64,000 bases of DNA from Vibrio campbellii CAIM 519 = NBRC 15631 = ATCC 25920 (GTDB lineage: Bacteria; Pseudomonadota; Gammaproteobacteria; Enterobacterales; Vibrionaceae). Shown here in pieces: positions 44,468 through 54,084 of the stretch. The DNA is taken from NCBI RefSeq assembly GCF_002163755.1, contig NZ_CP015863.1, positions 1,612,001 through 1,676,000 on the forward strand, in the 5' to 3' direction. Position 1 is the stretch's first letter, and each line of letters begins with the position of its first letter. The notes under the pieces were generated by a model. It saw nothing but the letters and a program-made list of their open reading frames with translations. It did no database searches and was not told the origin of the DNA. A program made the translations under genes and the position numbers.

Positions 44468-44848
44468 ATGGATAAATTCGTACTGTTTCTCCTATGCCTT
44501 TGCCTGACATTGGGTGGTGTCATCCACATTTACGACAATATTGTCGATGGCTTTTTGCCTTACGATTTTGCCCCAGGCTGGTTAAATATGTATTGGAGTG
44601 CGCTTGGCCTCCTTGATTTGCTTGCCGTGTATTTGTTGATCAAGCATCGCCGAACAGAGCTGGTTTTACTGTTATTGATCATGTTGAGCAGCGTTGGCTT
44701 CAACGCTTATGCGCACTATGGATTAGGCGTACTAGAGAGCAGTGGACAACTACAGTGGCAAACGTTGTTGTTAGGATTTTCTATTGGAGTATCTATCTGG
44801 CTGTGGAATTCGCAACAGCAGCGCCTATCACGTCAGATATTCCGTTAA
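44468..44848 (+). CDS. Small four-helix membrane protein
   Basis: 126 residues with about four hydrophobic segments (VLFLLCLCLTLGGVIHIYD, YWSALGLLDLLAVYLLI, LVLLLLIMLSSVGFNAYAHYG, TLLLGFSIGVSIWLW) and short loops. AAGGAAAG precedes the ATG. Inner membrane; no family recognised. Followed 38 nt later by another small membrane protein. Confidence 0.75.
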   Translation: MDKFVLFLLCLCLTLGGVIHIYDNIVDGFLPYDFAPGWLNMYWSALGLLDLLAVYLLIKHRRTELVLLLLIMLSSVGFNAYAHYGLGVLESSGQLQWQTLLLGFSIGVSIWLWNSQQQRLSRQIFR

Positions 44849-44886
44849 TTTTTTTGACGTTACGTATTTTTCAACAGGGAAGTGTT

Positions 44887-45105
44887 ATGGATAATTTTAA
44901 GGAGCTAGCAAGCTTCGGCATTTTTGCAGCGTTATCAGGCTTCAGTTTTGGCGCCATCTTTTTTGGGATCGCATTTGTATATTCGGCCATCAACAAACAA
45001 CAAGACGTGAGTGTACTCGCCATTTCGTCGATTATCTTGGGTATTATCGGCTTGTTCGTTGGCGTTACCCAGTCAAATAAAAAACGCGATTTGATTAAAG
45101 CTTAA
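44887..45105 (+). CDS. Small two-helix membrane protein
   Basis: 72 residues with two hydrophobic segments (FGIFAALSGFSFGAIFFGIAFVYS and VLAISSIILGIIGLFVGVT) and a lysine-rich C-terminus (SNKKRDLIKA). ATG 44887 was chosen because it begins the amphipathic MDNFKELA start and the frame 5' of it overlaps the upstream gene. Function unknown. Confidence 0.65.
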   Translation: MDNFKELASFGIFAALSGFSFGAIFFGIAFVYSAINKQQDVSVLAISSIILGIIGLFVGVTQSNKKRDLIKA

Positions 45106-45122
45106 GCTCATTAAAATAGAAA

Positions 45123-45581
45123 ATGCTTAAACGCGTTTCGAGTGAAAACCCTTCGGTAGTATCCCTTACTAAAGATTGCTTTCAAGAATTGAGAGCAATC
45201 TACTTCCCAAACAAAACCGCAAAGCCGACTTCGAGCAACGACGAGTGGGTCACTTATGCCTATTTTGTTGATGCCAAAGCTGTTGCTTGCATCAAAGTCA
45301 AATCAACAAATAGCGAACTGCAATTGTCGGGGTTAGCCGTCGACAGAGCATATCGTAAACAGGGATTCGCTCGTCGATTAATTACGGCTACTTGTGAGTT
45401 ATATAACTCGGCGAAAACTTTGAGCGTCTGGTGTGTGGAAGAAACGGGGAATGTCGAGGTGTTCAAAGCACTCGGTTTTGAAGTGCTGCAAAGTGAGGAG
45501 TCGACGTTATTCTCATTAACTAATGGTAACTCTGCAACAGAAGTTAAGCTGGTTTATTCAACCCGAAACACACATGGATGA
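45123..45581 (+). CDS. GNAT-family N-acetyltransferase
   Basis: 152 residues with the GNAT core: strand-4 sequence LQLSGLAVDRAYRKQGFARRLITATCELY contains the acetyl-CoA-binding R/Q-x-x-G-x-A loop (RKQGFA), followed by LSVWCVEETGNVEVFKALGFEV. Acceptor unknown. Its 3' end overlaps the convergent small gene by 28 nt. Confidence 0.83.
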   Translation: MLKRVSSENPSVVSLTKDCFQELRAIYFPNKTAKPTSSNDEWVTYAYFVDAKAVACIKVKSTNSELQLSGLAVDRAYRKQGFARRLITATCELYNSAKTLSVWCVEETGNVEVFKALGFEVLQSEESTLFSLTNGNSATEVKLVYSTRNTHG

Positions 45582-45778
45582 GTTGCAGTCGCATGTTCGT
45601 GATACATATCATCTAGATAGGTCAGCAACTTGTCCTCATCGAGAGAGGGCGGCACTACAAAGTCTCTGATTGGGCGCTTTATCGAAGTTTCCGAATCGAT
45701 ATAAAGTGTCCAAATCCCATCTCTGCATTCAGCAAGCATGATTTTTCCAAACACATTTACTTTCATTGAACTGATCAT
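45554..45778 (-). CDS. Small conserved hypothetical protein coupled to a sterol-desaturase-like gene
   Basis: 74 residues. The KVNVFGKIMLAECRDGIWTLY start and FVVPPSLDEDKLLTYLDDMYHE core look like a small conserved beta/alpha family, one I cannot name with certainty. ATG 45778 overlaps the upstream stop by 4 nt (ATGA); an internal ATG at 45766 is an alternative. No signal peptide. Confidence 0.65.
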   Translation of the reverse strand: MISSMKVNVFGKIMLAECRDGIWTLYIDSETSIKRPIRDFVVPPSLDEDKLLTYLDDMYHEHATATHPCVFRVE

Positions 45779-46593
45779 GAGGAAGACTTTTCCTTGTAAC
45801 GAAATGGTTGGGTGATCAGTTTATCCAATCTTTGCTCGTCTCTGTCGCGAATCTCTGGAACACCAATCACAACATCATCATGACCAAATTCCGGTTGAGC
45901 TCGGTAAGTGCCAAACAAACGATCCCAGATCGACAAGAAGAAACCAAAGTTTGAATGTGTCTCGCGCACGATGACAGAGTGGTGCACGCGGTGCATGTCT
46001 GGCGTCACAACCATTTTACGTAACTTCGCATCCCAAGGCAGTGAAAGCTTTGCATTGCTATGGTTAAACATCGCGCTAGCATTCAATACGATTTCAAACA
46101 TCACGATGGCGATAGGAGACACGCCCAAAGCGAAAACAGCAGCGATTTTTACAATCATTGAGAGAATGATTTCTATCGGGTGGAATCGTGTCCCGGTTGT
46201 GACATCGATATCCAAGTCAGCATGATGCATGCGGTGAAGCTTCCATAGCGGTTTAACGCGATGGAAGACTAAATGCTGCAGGTAGATGATGAGATCGAGT
46301 AGCACAACGGCTATCAGCACATTTAACCAAGTCGGGAAGGCAAGAGCATTGAGTAGCCCCCACTGGTTTTCATAAGCGATGATGGCTGCTTGGAAAGCGG
46401 CGATAGGCATCACAACGGCAATAACGATGCTGTTTAGCGCGACCAATGTGAGGTTGTTAAACCAGCGAAATGAACGGTCGACGGTCAACTGCTTTCTCGG
46501 TAGCTTGTTTTCCCAAAGGGTACACAGCAACAAAACACCAATAAAGATGCTGAGTCGTAGCCAAGAAGGGTCGTTAAATGCAATTTCGGTCAC
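45775..46593 (-). CDS. Fatty-acid hydroxylase / sterol-desaturase family membrane protein
   Basis: 272 residues with about five hydrophobic segments and the di-iron histidine clusters of the superfamily: LQHLVFHRVKPLWKLHRMHHADLD and, later, MFNHSNAKL and MHRVHHSVIVRETHSNFGF. Such integral-membrane oxygenases hydroxylate or desaturate lipids using O2. The bacterial substrate is unknown. It is followed by the coupled 74-residue protein. Confidence 0.9.
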   Translation of the reverse strand: MTEIAFNDPSWLRLSIFIGVLLLCTLWENKLPRKQLTVDRSFRWFNNLTLVALNSIVIAVVMPIAAFQAAIIAYENQWGLLNALAFPTWLNVLIAVVLLDLIIYLQHLVFHRVKPLWKLHRMHHADLDIDVTTGTRFHPIEIILSMIVKIAAVFALGVSPIAIVMFEIVLNASAMFNHSNAKLSLPWDAKLRKMVVTPDMHRVHHSVIVRETHSNFGFFLSIWDRLFGTYRAQPEFGHDDVVIGVPEIRDRDEQRLDKLITQPFRYKEKSSS

Positions 46594-46776
46594 GCTGATT
46601 TCCTTGATTGATTCGCTTATTTGTTAAGACCTTAAGACTCCACCGTATCTTTCACCGAGAAGAAAGGAATGTGAATATCAGTCCGTTTACGAGCATTTCT
46701 TGAGACTCACTGGCGATGCAAGTAGAATCGCGCTCTACTTTATACATGCACTTATTCTAACTGGCACTTTCTATCC

Positions 46777-47526
46777 ATGAGAATCCACGCTTTCCATCGT
46801 TTATACCAGCACCGTCAATCTATCTCAACGAAGCCGTTTAACGCTCGTGGTTGTAAAGTGGTTCGCTGTCCTTATTGTCAGGTATCTGAACAATATTGTT
46901 TGTGCGACATTCAGCCGAACATCGAGTCCAATATTGCCTGCATGCTGATCGTATCGGAAAACGAAGTGTTCAAGCCGAGTAACACCGGGCGCCTAATTGC
47001 TGATACGATTCAAGAGACCTACGTGTATCAATGGAATCGTACTGAGCCTTCTCAAGAGATGCTCACACTGCTAGAGAACGATGCTTATCAACCTGTGGTT
47101 GTCTTCCCTTTAGATTATGTGGATGAGCCTGACCGTTTGTTGGGCGGTTTAAATCCAGAGCGTTTGAAGGCAGCTGATGGCTCAGACAAAAAATGGTTAC
47201 TGATCTTCATTGATGGCAGTTGGCGAGAAGCTCGTAAGATCTTCCGCCGTTCAGAGTTCTTGAAGTCTTTGCCTGTGCTTTCTATTGAGCCGGAATCATT
47301 GTCTGAATACATCATGCGCCGCTCGGACAATGAGCAGCATCTGTCTACTGCAGAAGTCGCGACGCTAGTATTCAAACAGGCAGGTGAAGAGCAAGCTTCG
47401 GAGTGTCTGCAATTGTGGTTTGAAGCCTTCCGTGAAACCTATATGTTGACGAAAACTCGCGTGAAAACCGACTGGTCTCGCCCGCATCTGAAACGTTTCA
47501 AAGAGTGGGCTAAAATCGAGAGCTAA
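46777..47526 (+). CDS. DTW-domain tRNA-uridine aminocarboxypropyltransferase (TapT/YfiP-like)
   Basis: 249 residues: a zinc-type cysteine cluster RCPYCQVSEQYCLCDIQP, then CMLIVSENEVFKPSNTGRLIADTIQ, and the DxW signature in FIDGSWREARKIFRRSEFL followed by YIMRRSDNEQHLSTAEV. DTW proteins transfer the 3-amino-3-carboxypropyl group of SAM to uridine (acp3U47) in tRNA. Full family length. Cytosolic, single gene. Confidence 0.88.
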   Translation: MRIHAFHRLYQHRQSISTKPFNARGCKVVRCPYCQVSEQYCLCDIQPNIESNIACMLIVSENEVFKPSNTGRLIADTIQETYVYQWNRTEPSQEMLTLLENDAYQPVVVFPLDYVDEPDRLLGGLNPERLKAADGSDKKWLLIFIDGSWREARKIFRRSEFLKSLPVLSIEPESLSEYIMRRSDNEQHLSTAEVATLVFKQAGEEQASECLQLWFEAFRETYMLTKTRVKTDWSRPHLKRFKEWAKIES

Positions 47527-47698
47527 CTCTAAGGAATGAACTTTTGTTGATGGCTTGTTGTTCAACTGGCTTCAACGAGGGGATAAATCTGCATTCCGTC
47601 ACGGTTTGCAGGCGTACAGATATGGATAATGCCTAAAGTTTATCTTTTTGACTCCAGCATATTTTGGGAGTCGTTTGAGCATTTTAGGAGAGAATTGC

Positions 47699-48607
47699 AT
47701 GTATTACGGCTTTGATGTCGGTGGCACTAAAATCGAGTTTGGTGCGTTTAACGAAAAACTTGAGCGTGTAGCAACTGAACGTGTACCAACACCAACAGAC
47801 AACTACGATTTGCTGGTAGAAACCATTGCAGGTCTAGTTAACAAATACGATGCGGAATTTGGTTGTGAAGGTACGATTGGTCTTGGTCTTCCGGGGATGG
47901 AAGATGCTGATGATGCAACTGTACTAACGGTTAACGTACCTGCAGCAAAAGGCAAACCACTTCGCGCTGATCTTGAAGCTAAAATCGGTCGCAGCGTAAA
48001 AATTGAAAACGATGCAAACTGTTTTGCGCTTTCTGAAGCATGGGATGAAGACCTTCAAGATGAACCATCTGTACTAGGTTTGATCCTTGGTACTGGTTTT
48101 GGTGGCGGCTTTATCTACGAAGGTAAAGTATTCTCTGGCCGTAACCACGTAGCGGGTGAGGTAGGTCATACTCGTCTTCCTCTTGACGCATGGTTCCACC
48201 TAGGCGAAAACGCGCCTCTACTAGGTTGTGGTTGTGAAAAGAAAGGTTGTTTAGATAGCTACCTATCTGGTCGTGGTTTCGAGCTTCTTTACGCGCATTA
48301 CTACGGCGAAGAGAAGAAAGCGATCGACATTATCAAAGCAAACGCAGAAGGCGAAGCAAAAGCGGTTGAGCACGTTGAGCGCTTTATGGAGCTTCTAGCA
48401 ATCTGTTTCGCGAACCTGTTTACTGCGAGTGACCCACACGTTGTTGTACTAGGCGGCGGTCTATCTAACTTCGAACTGATTTACGAAGAGATGCCAAAAC
48501 GTATTCCTAAGTACCTGCTTTCTGTGGCGAAATGTCCAAAGATCATCAAAGCAAAACACGGTGATTCAGGCGGCGTACGTGGTGCTGCGTTCCTAAACAT
48601 TAAATAA
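47699..48607 (+). CDS. nagK: N-acetylglucosamine kinase (ROK family)
   Basis: 302 residues: ATP site [17 protein letters not shown], catalytic [14 protein letters not shown] (Asp in NDAN), [30 protein letters not shown] and the zinc-binding ROK cluster [18 protein letters not shown]. It phosphorylates GlcNAc from chitin or wall recycling to GlcNAc-6-P. ATG 47699 follows TTTAGGAG. Codon use is strongly biased (CTA/CTT, CGT, GGT), suggesting high expression. A terminator follows. Confidence 0.93.
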   Translation: MYYGFDVGGTKIEFGAFNEKLERVATERVPTPTDNYDLLVETIAGLVNKYDAEFGCEGTIGLGLPGMEDADDATVLTVNVPAAKGKPLRADLEAKIGRSVKIENDANCFALSEAWDEDLQDEPSVLGLILGTGFGGGFIYEGKVFSGRNHVAGEVGHTRLPLDAWFHLGENAPLLGCGCEKKGCLDSYLSGRGFELLYAHYYGEEKKAIDIIKANAEGEAKAVEHVERFMELLAICFANLFTASDPHVVVLGGGLSNFELIYEEMPKRIPKYLLSVAKCPKIIKAKHGDSGGVRGAAFLNIK

Positions 48608-48651
48608 TCGTCTGAGCTTTCAGTGAGCGAAAACACATAAGACCAACATTG

Positions 48652-48690
48652 AAAGCCTCGTTTTCCTTTAAGGTGAAACGAGGCTTTTTA
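48652..48690 (+). terminator. Intrinsic terminator after nagK
   Basis: AAAGCCTCGTTT / AAACGAGGCTTT stem with a 12-base loop and a TTTTTATTT tail. Confidence 0.92.
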
Positions 48691-48721
48691 TTTATAGAGA
48701 ACGAACAAAAAGAATAGGTAT

Positions 48722-48756
48722 AAAAAAACTCGCGACGAATTGCGAGTTTTTGTTTT
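48722..48756 (-). terminator. Intrinsic terminator of the DUF2960-like gene
   Basis: ACTCGC / GCGAGT flanked by A-run and T-run, so functional in either direction; it ends the minus-strand transcript 18 nt after that gene. Confidence 0.85.
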
Positions 48757-48773
48757 GGTCCGTGTAGCTTGGC

Positions 48774-49040
48774 TTATTTGTTCTTTTTACCTACGCCCAA
48801 GTTTTCTTTTTGAGCTAGGGTGATTTTGCTAAAGCCTAATTTTCTGAAGTAGTTATCACGGTAGTTACGCACCGCTTTAGTATCAGATACTGCTTCAATT
48901 TGTTGCTCCATCTTTAGGAACTCAGTGATATCGATACCTTCTGCTTCTGCAACTGCTTCTTGAATGTTGCGGTGTTGCTGGTACGAGAACGTCAGTTCTT
49001 TGTCTTGGTCTTTGTAAGTGTAAAGAATGGTGCGAGCCAT
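48774..49040 (-). CDS. DUF2960-like small protein
   Basis: 88 residues: MARTILYTYKDQDKELTFSY, then a helix EAVAEAEGIDITEFLKMEQQ and a basic C-terminal tail (KENLGVGKKNK). It resembles a Vibrio family I recall as DUF2960. ATG 49040 is preferred over the upstream in-frame ATG because family members begin MART and AGAGAG precedes it. Function unknown. Confidence 0.78.
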   Translation of the reverse strand: MARTILYTYKDQDKELTFSYQQHRNIQEAVAEAEGIDITEFLKMEQQIEAVSDTKAVRNYRDNYFRKLGFSKITLAQKENLGVGKKNK

Positions 49041-49072
49041 AGCTGTCTCTCTGAAAAATTTTTCTGTAATCA

Positions 49073-49099
49073 ATAAAAAGGCCAGACATGCTGACCTTT
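49073..49099 (-). terminator. Intrinsic terminator of the tup-mob-moeA operon
   Basis: Minus strand AAAGGTCAG, 5-base loop, CTGGCCTTT followed by TTATT, 16 nt after the moeA stop. Confidence 0.8.
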
Positions 49100-49114
49100 G
49101 AATTCTGAATCGGC

Positions 49115-50893
49115 CTAGATTCTGCCCTGAAGCGGGATAATTGTCACGCTTTCTCCCGCTTTTACTGTGTCAACAGCAGGGGAGATTTCGATCAGGCAGT
49201 TTGCCTCGCTCATTGAGCGCAAGATACCAGAACCTTGTTTGCCCGTTGTGCGAACCGTTAGGCGACCTGTTTCGTCTAGCTCGTAAATACCACGGCTAAA
49301 CTCGGTACGACCTTGGCGAGAGCGCAGATTTTCTGTTGCAATGGCACTGACTTTGAGTGGCTTCCAACCTTGTTCACCTTGCATCTTACGCAGCGCAGGC
49401 TCAACAAAGTTAATGAATGAAACCATCACGGCAACAGGGTTACCCGGCAAACCAAAGAAAGGTTTATCGTTGATTTGACCGAACGCAAGCGGACGACCAG
49501 GGCGCATGTTGATACGCCAGAAATCAATTTGCCCCAGTTTATCCAATGCCAGCTTAATGTAATCGGCATCGCCAACGGAAACACCGCCAGAAGTCATCAC
49601 TACGTCGGCTTGCGCAGAAGCATTTTCGAGCGCTTCAATCATCAATTGCTCGTTGTCTTCTAGAATACCGAAATCCAAAATTTCGCAGCCAAGTTTCTCT
49701 AACATGCCCATGATAGTGAAACGGTTTGAATCGTAAATTGAATTCGCTTTCTGTTCTGTGCCTGGCGCTTGAACTTCGTCACCGGTAGAGAACACAGCAA
49801 CTTTCAACTTGCGGAACACGTTCGCTTCGCCAAAACCAAGAGAAGCAATCATGCCCATCTCAGGAGAAGCTAGACGAGTGCCTGCGGTAAACACATCGCT
49901 ACCAATTGCTAAGTCTTCACCTGCTTGGCGAACGTTTTGACCGGTTTTGATGCTCGCACCATTGAACGTGAGTGTATCGCCGTCTTGGGAAGCTTGTTCA
50001 CGCATAACAACGGTATCACCATTGATAGGTGTTGGGGCGCCCGTCATGATCTTAACCGCTTGACCAACTTCTAAAGGTTGATCGTAAGCATGACCCGCCA
50101 TCACTTCAGCAACCACTTGGTAGCTTTCACGCTCGACGTCATCACCGCGAATCGCGTAACCGTCCATCGCTGAGTTGGTGTATTGCGGCACGTTCACTGG
50201 TGACACCAAATGATCTGCAAGCACACGACCGTATGCATCTTCAATCTTACATGCTTCGGTTTCAGCAACCGTGTTCACCAAAGATAGGATCTTTTCTTGT
50301 CCTTGAACGACAGAGAGGAAAGCTGGAGAAAGGGTATCGCAGCAAGCGGCTTCTTTCTCTTTACTCTTTGGTGCTTTCGCTTCTTGGACATACTCAATAA
50401 CGAACTGGGCAATCGCTTCAAGATCGTTGATGTTCATTTGTGGCAGATCAGAAACCAATTCGCCGCTGTCTGAAGCAATCGCGATGATGTTTTCATCATT
50501 TGGATGAAGCCAAGGCTTGCCGACTTCTTCACGGTGCAATTCGATCTTAGGAAATGCAATGTTTTTGCAGCCTTCCACCAGAACCACGTCTAGCTTGTCT
50601 TCATCGAATCGAGTCAGTAGGTAATCAAACTCAGATTCTGACTCAGGTGTTTCTGTCATTAGGGCAAAGCGGTTACGAGAAGAGATCAGCATTTGCGATG
50701 CGCCTGCTTTACGTAGGCGATGGCTGTCTTTGCCCGGTTGGTCGACATCGAAGTTATGGTGTGCGTGTTTTAGCATACCGATGCGTAAACCAGCTTCGGT
50801 CAACTTTGGTAGCAATGCTTCAAGTAGCGTAGTTTTGCCCGTACCAGAGTAGGCAGCAAAACCAAGAATAGGGATGTTTAGCGTGTGTTTCAT
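49115..50893 (-). CDS. Fused MobB-MoeA molybdenum-cofactor protein
   Basis: 592 residues. Residues 1-170 are MobB-like: P-loop [18 protein letters not shown] (Lys20), [27 protein letters not shown] and VVLVEGCKN. Residues 190-590 are Moe[21 protein letters not shown]-type [31 protein letters not shown]-like [25 protein letters not shown] and [14 protein letters not shown]. MoeA inserts molybdate into adenylylated molybdopterin; MobB is the GTP-binding helper of MobA. The start overlaps mobA by 4 nt (ATGA). The two proteins are separate in E. coli. Confidence 0.92.
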   Translation of the reverse strand: MKHTLNIPILGFAAYSGTGKTTLLEALLPKLTEAGLRIGMLKHAHHNFDVDQPGKDSHRLRKAGASQMLISSRNRFALMTETPESESEFDYLLTRFDEDKLDVVLVEGCKNIAFPKIELHREEVGKPWLHPNDENIIAIASDSGELVSDLPQMNINDLEAIAQFVIEYVQEAKAPKSKEKEAACCDTLSPAFLSVVQGQEKILSLVNTVAETEACKIEDAYGRVLADHLVSPVNVPQYTNSAMDGYAIRGDDVERESYQVVAEVMAGHAYDQPLEVGQAVKIMTGAPTPINGDTVVMREQASQDGDTLTFNGASIKTGQNVRQAGEDLAIGSDVFTAGTRLASPEMGMIASLGFGEANVFRKLKVAVFSTGDEVQAPGTEQKANSIYDSNRFTIMGMLEKLGCEILDFGILEDNEQLMIEALENASAQADVVMTSGGVSVGDADYIKLALDKLGQIDFWRINMRPGRPLAFGQINDKPFFGLPGNPVAVMVSFINFVEPALRKMQGEQGWKPLKVSAIATENLRSRQGRTEFSRGIYELDETGRLTVRTTGKQGSGILRSMSEANCLIEISPAVDTVKAGESVTIIPLQGRI

Positions 50894-51477
50894 GATTCAA
50901 GTTGTCCAAATTGCGCCAATTCTTCAGGCGTATTTAAGTTGACGAAACAGTTTGGTGAGTCGCTAAAGTCAACGTAACTGGTGTTGCACTCTTTGTAGAG
51001 TAGGATGATCTTACGATCGCCACGTTCTAAAAACGCGGTCAGCTTTGGCAGTACGCGCTTGTGATAAAGCGTGAAGACAGGCTGCTGGTGGTCGCCATCA
51101 TGAGCAACCAAAATATCGGTGTCTTCTTTTACCGCATTGCAAAAACGTTCAACAAGATCAGTGTTGATTCGTGGGCTGTCGCAAGGGACGAAGCCAACCC
51201 AATCGGTTTCTGCATGAACCAAGCCCGCGTGGATACCGCCCATCGGACCTGGGAAATCTTTAAATTGATCGCTGAAAACGAAACCAAACGCACGGTAGGC
51301 GTCTTGGTTTCGGTTCGCATTGATTAGAATGCGTGGTGTTTGCGGAGATAAACGTTCGATAACGTGTTCGATGAGTGGCTTCTGATTCAGTTCGATCAGA
51401 CCTTTGTCTTTTCCACCCATGCGGCTGGCTTGACCACCAGCCAAAATGACCCAACTAGTTTGTGTTGGCTGAAGCAT
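50890..51477 (-). CDS. mobA: Molybdenum cofactor guanylyltransferase MobA
   Basis: 195 residues with the nucleotidyltransferase signature [21 protein letters not shown] at the N-terminus, then [12 protein letters not shown] and FVPCDSPRI (metal-binding Asp). It adds GMP from GTP to Mo-molybdopterin, giving the bis-MGD cofactor. ATG 51477 with AAGAGA upstream is preferred; an ATG at 51513 lies deeper in tupC. It overlaps tupC by 23 nt, so it is transcribed with the tungstate transporter. Confidence 0.92.
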   Translation of the reverse strand: MLQPTQTSWVILAGGQASRMGGKDKGLIELNQKPLIEHVIERLSPQTPRILINANRNQDAYRAFGFVFSDQFKDFPGPMGGIHAGLVHAETDWVGFVPCDSPRINTDLVERFCNAVKEDTDILVAHDGDHQQPVFTLYHKRVLPKLTAFLERGDRKIILLYKECNTSYVDFSDSPNCFVNLNTPEELAQFGQLES

Positions 51478-52174
51478 ATGCGTTCTCTTGGGATGTTTCT
51501 TTTGGTATGACATACAAGAGTGGAGACTCTATTAAAGTCTTGTCTTTAATCCACCACTGTTTTTTACATAAATCCGTCAACGCGTTCGCTTGGTGGCTCG
51601 TCACAACAATACTAGAACCGCGATCAAGCAGATCTTTTGCCATGATAACCAGACGTTCAATCGACTCTTGGTCGAGAGAGGCACTTGGTTCGTCCATCAA
51701 CAAAATCGATGGTTTTAAGATCCAAGCTCGTGCCATTGCTACGCGTTGCTTCTCACCGCCGGACAATACAGAGATGTGTTCGTCGGCTAAGGTTTCTAAC
51801 CCTACCATGCGCAGCGCACTAATAACTTGAGCTCGCTTATCTTTTGCTGTGTTTTGTTGATATTTAACTCCATAAACGACGTTTTCATACACAGTGCCGT
51901 CAAAAAGGTAAGGAGACTGATGGAGATAAATCACGTCAACACGACCATTGCGACGTGTCCACTGCTTCAACCAAGTATCTTTTGGAGCCACCACTTTCCC
52001 CGTTGAAGGCTTGAGTAAACCTGCAAGGATCTTGAGTAGGGTGGTTTTACCAACGCCATTGTCACCTTTTAGGTAAATCGCGTCGTTTGGACCAATGGCC
52101 AATTCAGGAATGTGGAAAAGCACACGCTCTTTAAAGCGCATGGACAATTGCTCGGCGGTAATTTTTATAGTCAT
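51455..52174 (-). CDS. tupC: Tungstate ABC transporter, ATP-binding protein TupC
   Basis: 239 residues: Walker [19 protein letters not shown], signature [16 protein letters not shown], Walker [14 protein letters not shown] and switch His in VVTSHQAN. It energises import by the TupB permease. The C-terminus has no regulatory domain. The 3' end is overlapped by mobA. Confidence 0.9.
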   Translation of the reverse strand: MTIKITAEQLSMRFKERVLFHIPELAIGPNDAIYLKGDNGVGKTTLLKILAGLLKPSTGKVVAPKDTWLKQWTRRNGRVDVIYLHQSPYLFDGTVYENVVYGVKYQQNTAKDKRAQVISALRMVGLETLADEHISVLSGGEKQRVAMARAWILKPSILLMDEPSASLDQESIERLVIMAKDLLDRGSSIVVTSHQANALTDLCKKQWWIKDKTLIESPLLYVIPKETSQENAYASANTN

Positions 52175-52217
52175 AATTCACCCTTACATTGGGTCGATGG
52201 CGAGTCGATTGCTTGCT

Positions 52218-52916
52218 TTATGTTCTTAGATAGCCTTTGCCTCTCATGTTCGATAAGAGGAAGTTGAGCGCTAACGCTAACGATAGTAATACAATCCCTA
52301 AAGCAACTCCTTGCGCAAAAGCACCTTTACTACTTTCCATAGCAATGGCAGTAGGAATATTACGGGTTACGCCCATAATGTTGCCACCAACCATCATTGA
52401 ACAGCCTACCTCTGTGACGATTCGTGAGAATCCCGCAATGATAGCCGCCAATAAAGGAAAACGTGTCTCCCAGATCACAGTAGCAGCGATACGAGGGATT
52501 GACGCACCTAACGTAATCGCTGTTTCAACTGCGCGACGGTCACTCGATTGAAGCGCACCGTGCATCATGGAAACCAGAACCGGAAAACAGACGATCATTT
52601 GTCCTAAGATCATGGCTTTTTGCGTAAACAGCATTTGCCAATCACCCAAAGGGCCTGCTCTTGAAAGCATCATGTACAGCAGCAAACCAATCACGACCGT
52701 TGGCACCGCCTGTAAGGTGTTCACAATGGACAGCAAGAACCACTTACCACGGAACTCGGTGTAGGCGAGGACAAAAGACATCAAAATAGACGGCAATACC
52801 ACCAAAGATATTGCCGTAATAGAAACACTAAAGGAGACCGCAACGATCTCCCATAGGTCTGCATCAAAATTCACCAGTAAGCGCAGTGCTTCTAGTGTTG
52901 TATCAGCAAGATTCAT
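52218..52916 (-). CDS. tupB: Tungstate ABC transporter, permease TupB
   Basis: 232 residues with five to six membrane segments and the binding-protein-dependent permease coupling region (RRAVETAITLGASIPRIAATVIW, EAA-G motif). It opens 6 nt after tupA. It belongs to the CysT/TupB-type permease group with an N-terminal segment VAVSFSVSITAISLVVLPSI. Confidence 0.9.
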   Translation of the reverse strand: MNLADTTLEALRLLVNFDADLWEIVAVSFSVSITAISLVVLPSILMSFVLAYTEFRGKWFLLSIVNTLQAVPTVVIGLLLYMMLSRAGPLGDWQMLFTQKAMILGQMIVCFPVLVSMMHGALQSSDRRAVETAITLGASIPRIAATVIWETRFPLLAAIIAGFSRIVTEVGCSMMVGGNIMGVTRNIPTAIAMESSKGAFAQGVALGIVLLSLALALNFLLSNMRGKGYLRT

Positions 52917-52922
52917 ATTGCG

Positions 52923-53741
52923 TTATTTGCTCTCAGCATTCGCAACGAACAATTGTTTACCATTCAGACGGAAGCCATTGATCAGCTCTTGACCGCGTGG
53001 GTTCACCAACCAGTCACTGAAAGCCTTCGCACCTTGGTAGTTGATGGTTGGGTAACGCTCTGGGTTAACCAAAATCACTTGGTACGGGTTAAACAGTTTT
53101 TCGTCGCCTTGGAATAGAATCGCAAGATCCAATTTGTTTTGGTAAGCCAACCAAGTACCACGGTCAGTCATAGTGTAGCCTTGCATTTCTGACGCCATGT
53201 TTAGAGTAGGACCCATGCCTTGACCTACGCTGCGGTAGCCACCAAAGTTTGGTTCCATCTTAGTTTGCGCCCAGATGCCTAGTTCTTTTTTGTGTGTACC
53301 AGAATCATCGCCACGAGAGATGAATGTCGCGTCTTTGTTTGCGATCTCTTTGAATACGTCTAGTGCTGACGCATCGTCTTTTACTTGCGCTGGGTCAGCT
53401 TTAGGGCCAACGATAACGAAGTCGTTGTACATCAGTTTACGAGGAAGGACACCGTAGCCTTTCTCAACGAACACGCCTTCTGCTTTAGGTGCGTGTGTCA
53501 TTACCAAATCAACGTCGCCGTTTTCACCCATCTTCAGCGCTTTACCTGTACCAGCAGCGATGATATCCACTTTGTAGCCAGTGTCTTTTTCAAATTGAGG
53601 AAGTAGATAGTCCAGTAAGCCAGAGTGGTAAGTACTTGTTGTTGTCGCCAGACGAATGTGTTCGCCTTCTTGAGCTGAAAAAGCAGAGTAGCTTACAAGA
53701 GTGATTGACGTTGCAGCTAGAGTCAGCGCAATTTTTTTCAT
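52923..53741 (-). CDS. tupA: Tungstate-binding periplasmic protein TupA
   Basis: 272 residues: signal peptide to about residue 22 (ALTLAATSITLVSYSAFSA), then the TupA-type oxyanion site RLATTTSTYHSGLLDYLLP, GTGKALKMGENGDVDLVMTHAP and FISRGDDSGTHKKEL. The TTTST and SRGDDSGT motifs distinguish TupA/WtpA-type tungstate receptors from ModA. It may also bind molybdate. First gene of a five-gene operon tupABC-mobA-mobB/moeA. Confidence 0.92.
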   Translation of the reverse strand: MKKIALTLAATSITLVSYSAFSAQEGEHIRLATTTSTYHSGLLDYLLPQFEKDTGYKVDIIAAGTGKALKMGENGDVDLVMTHAPKAEGVFVEKGYGVLPRKLMYNDFVIVGPKADPAQVKDDASALDVFKEIANKDATFISRGDDSGTHKKELGIWAQTKMEPNFGGYRSVGQGMGPTLNMASEMQGYTMTDRGTWLAYQNKLDLAILFQGDEKLFNPYQVILVNPERYPTINYQGAKAFSDWLVNPRGQELINGFRLNGKQLFVANAESK

Positions 53742-54084
53742 TTTAGTTGTTTCCTTTCCAATGATTCTTTGGCTTCTTAAGTCTTGGGTTACTAAAGAAG
53801 TCGCCAGAGCGTCATAGCGCGCTCATATCACAAGCTACCTTAGGGTGAGGGAGCGAGAAGCGATGGTATTGCATTGATGTCTCCCACATCCTGAGATCAC
53901 TTGGACACTCCATATAGCAAACAAGATGCCAACATTTTACAAGCCCAAAATGTTTGATTTATGCGTTAATTCATGGGCTTATTTGCACAAAAATTTGCGT
54001 TGGTACAAAATGTCGCACTTTTTGTAGGGTATCTCTGTTTAAACTTGGTACACTCTGTCCCATTCAAATCCAACTGGGGTAAAT
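53742..54084. promoter_or_regulatory. 343-nt divergent control region between tupA and a sigma-54 regulator
   Basis: It holds promoters for both directions. On the tupA side (minus strand) a structured stretch can form CGCTC / GAGCG (53818-53852) enclosing CTCAC...GTGA pairing, a possible leader structure. Further on, AAGCCCA (53941-53947) and TGGGCTT (53974-53980) form a spaced inverted repeat. No sigma-54 element or ModE-like box was recognised. Confidence 0.4.

Noticed and set aside
47650..47672. GACTCC/GGAGTC hairpin before nagK
   Set aside because: Only six base pairs with no T-run and no conserved operator recognised; too weak to annotate.
54005..54020. TGGTAC-like element upstream of the sigma-54 regulator as a possible -24/-12 promoter
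   Set aside because: The -12 GC is one base out of register and the -24 hexamer lacks the C; not acceptable as a sigma-54 promoter.
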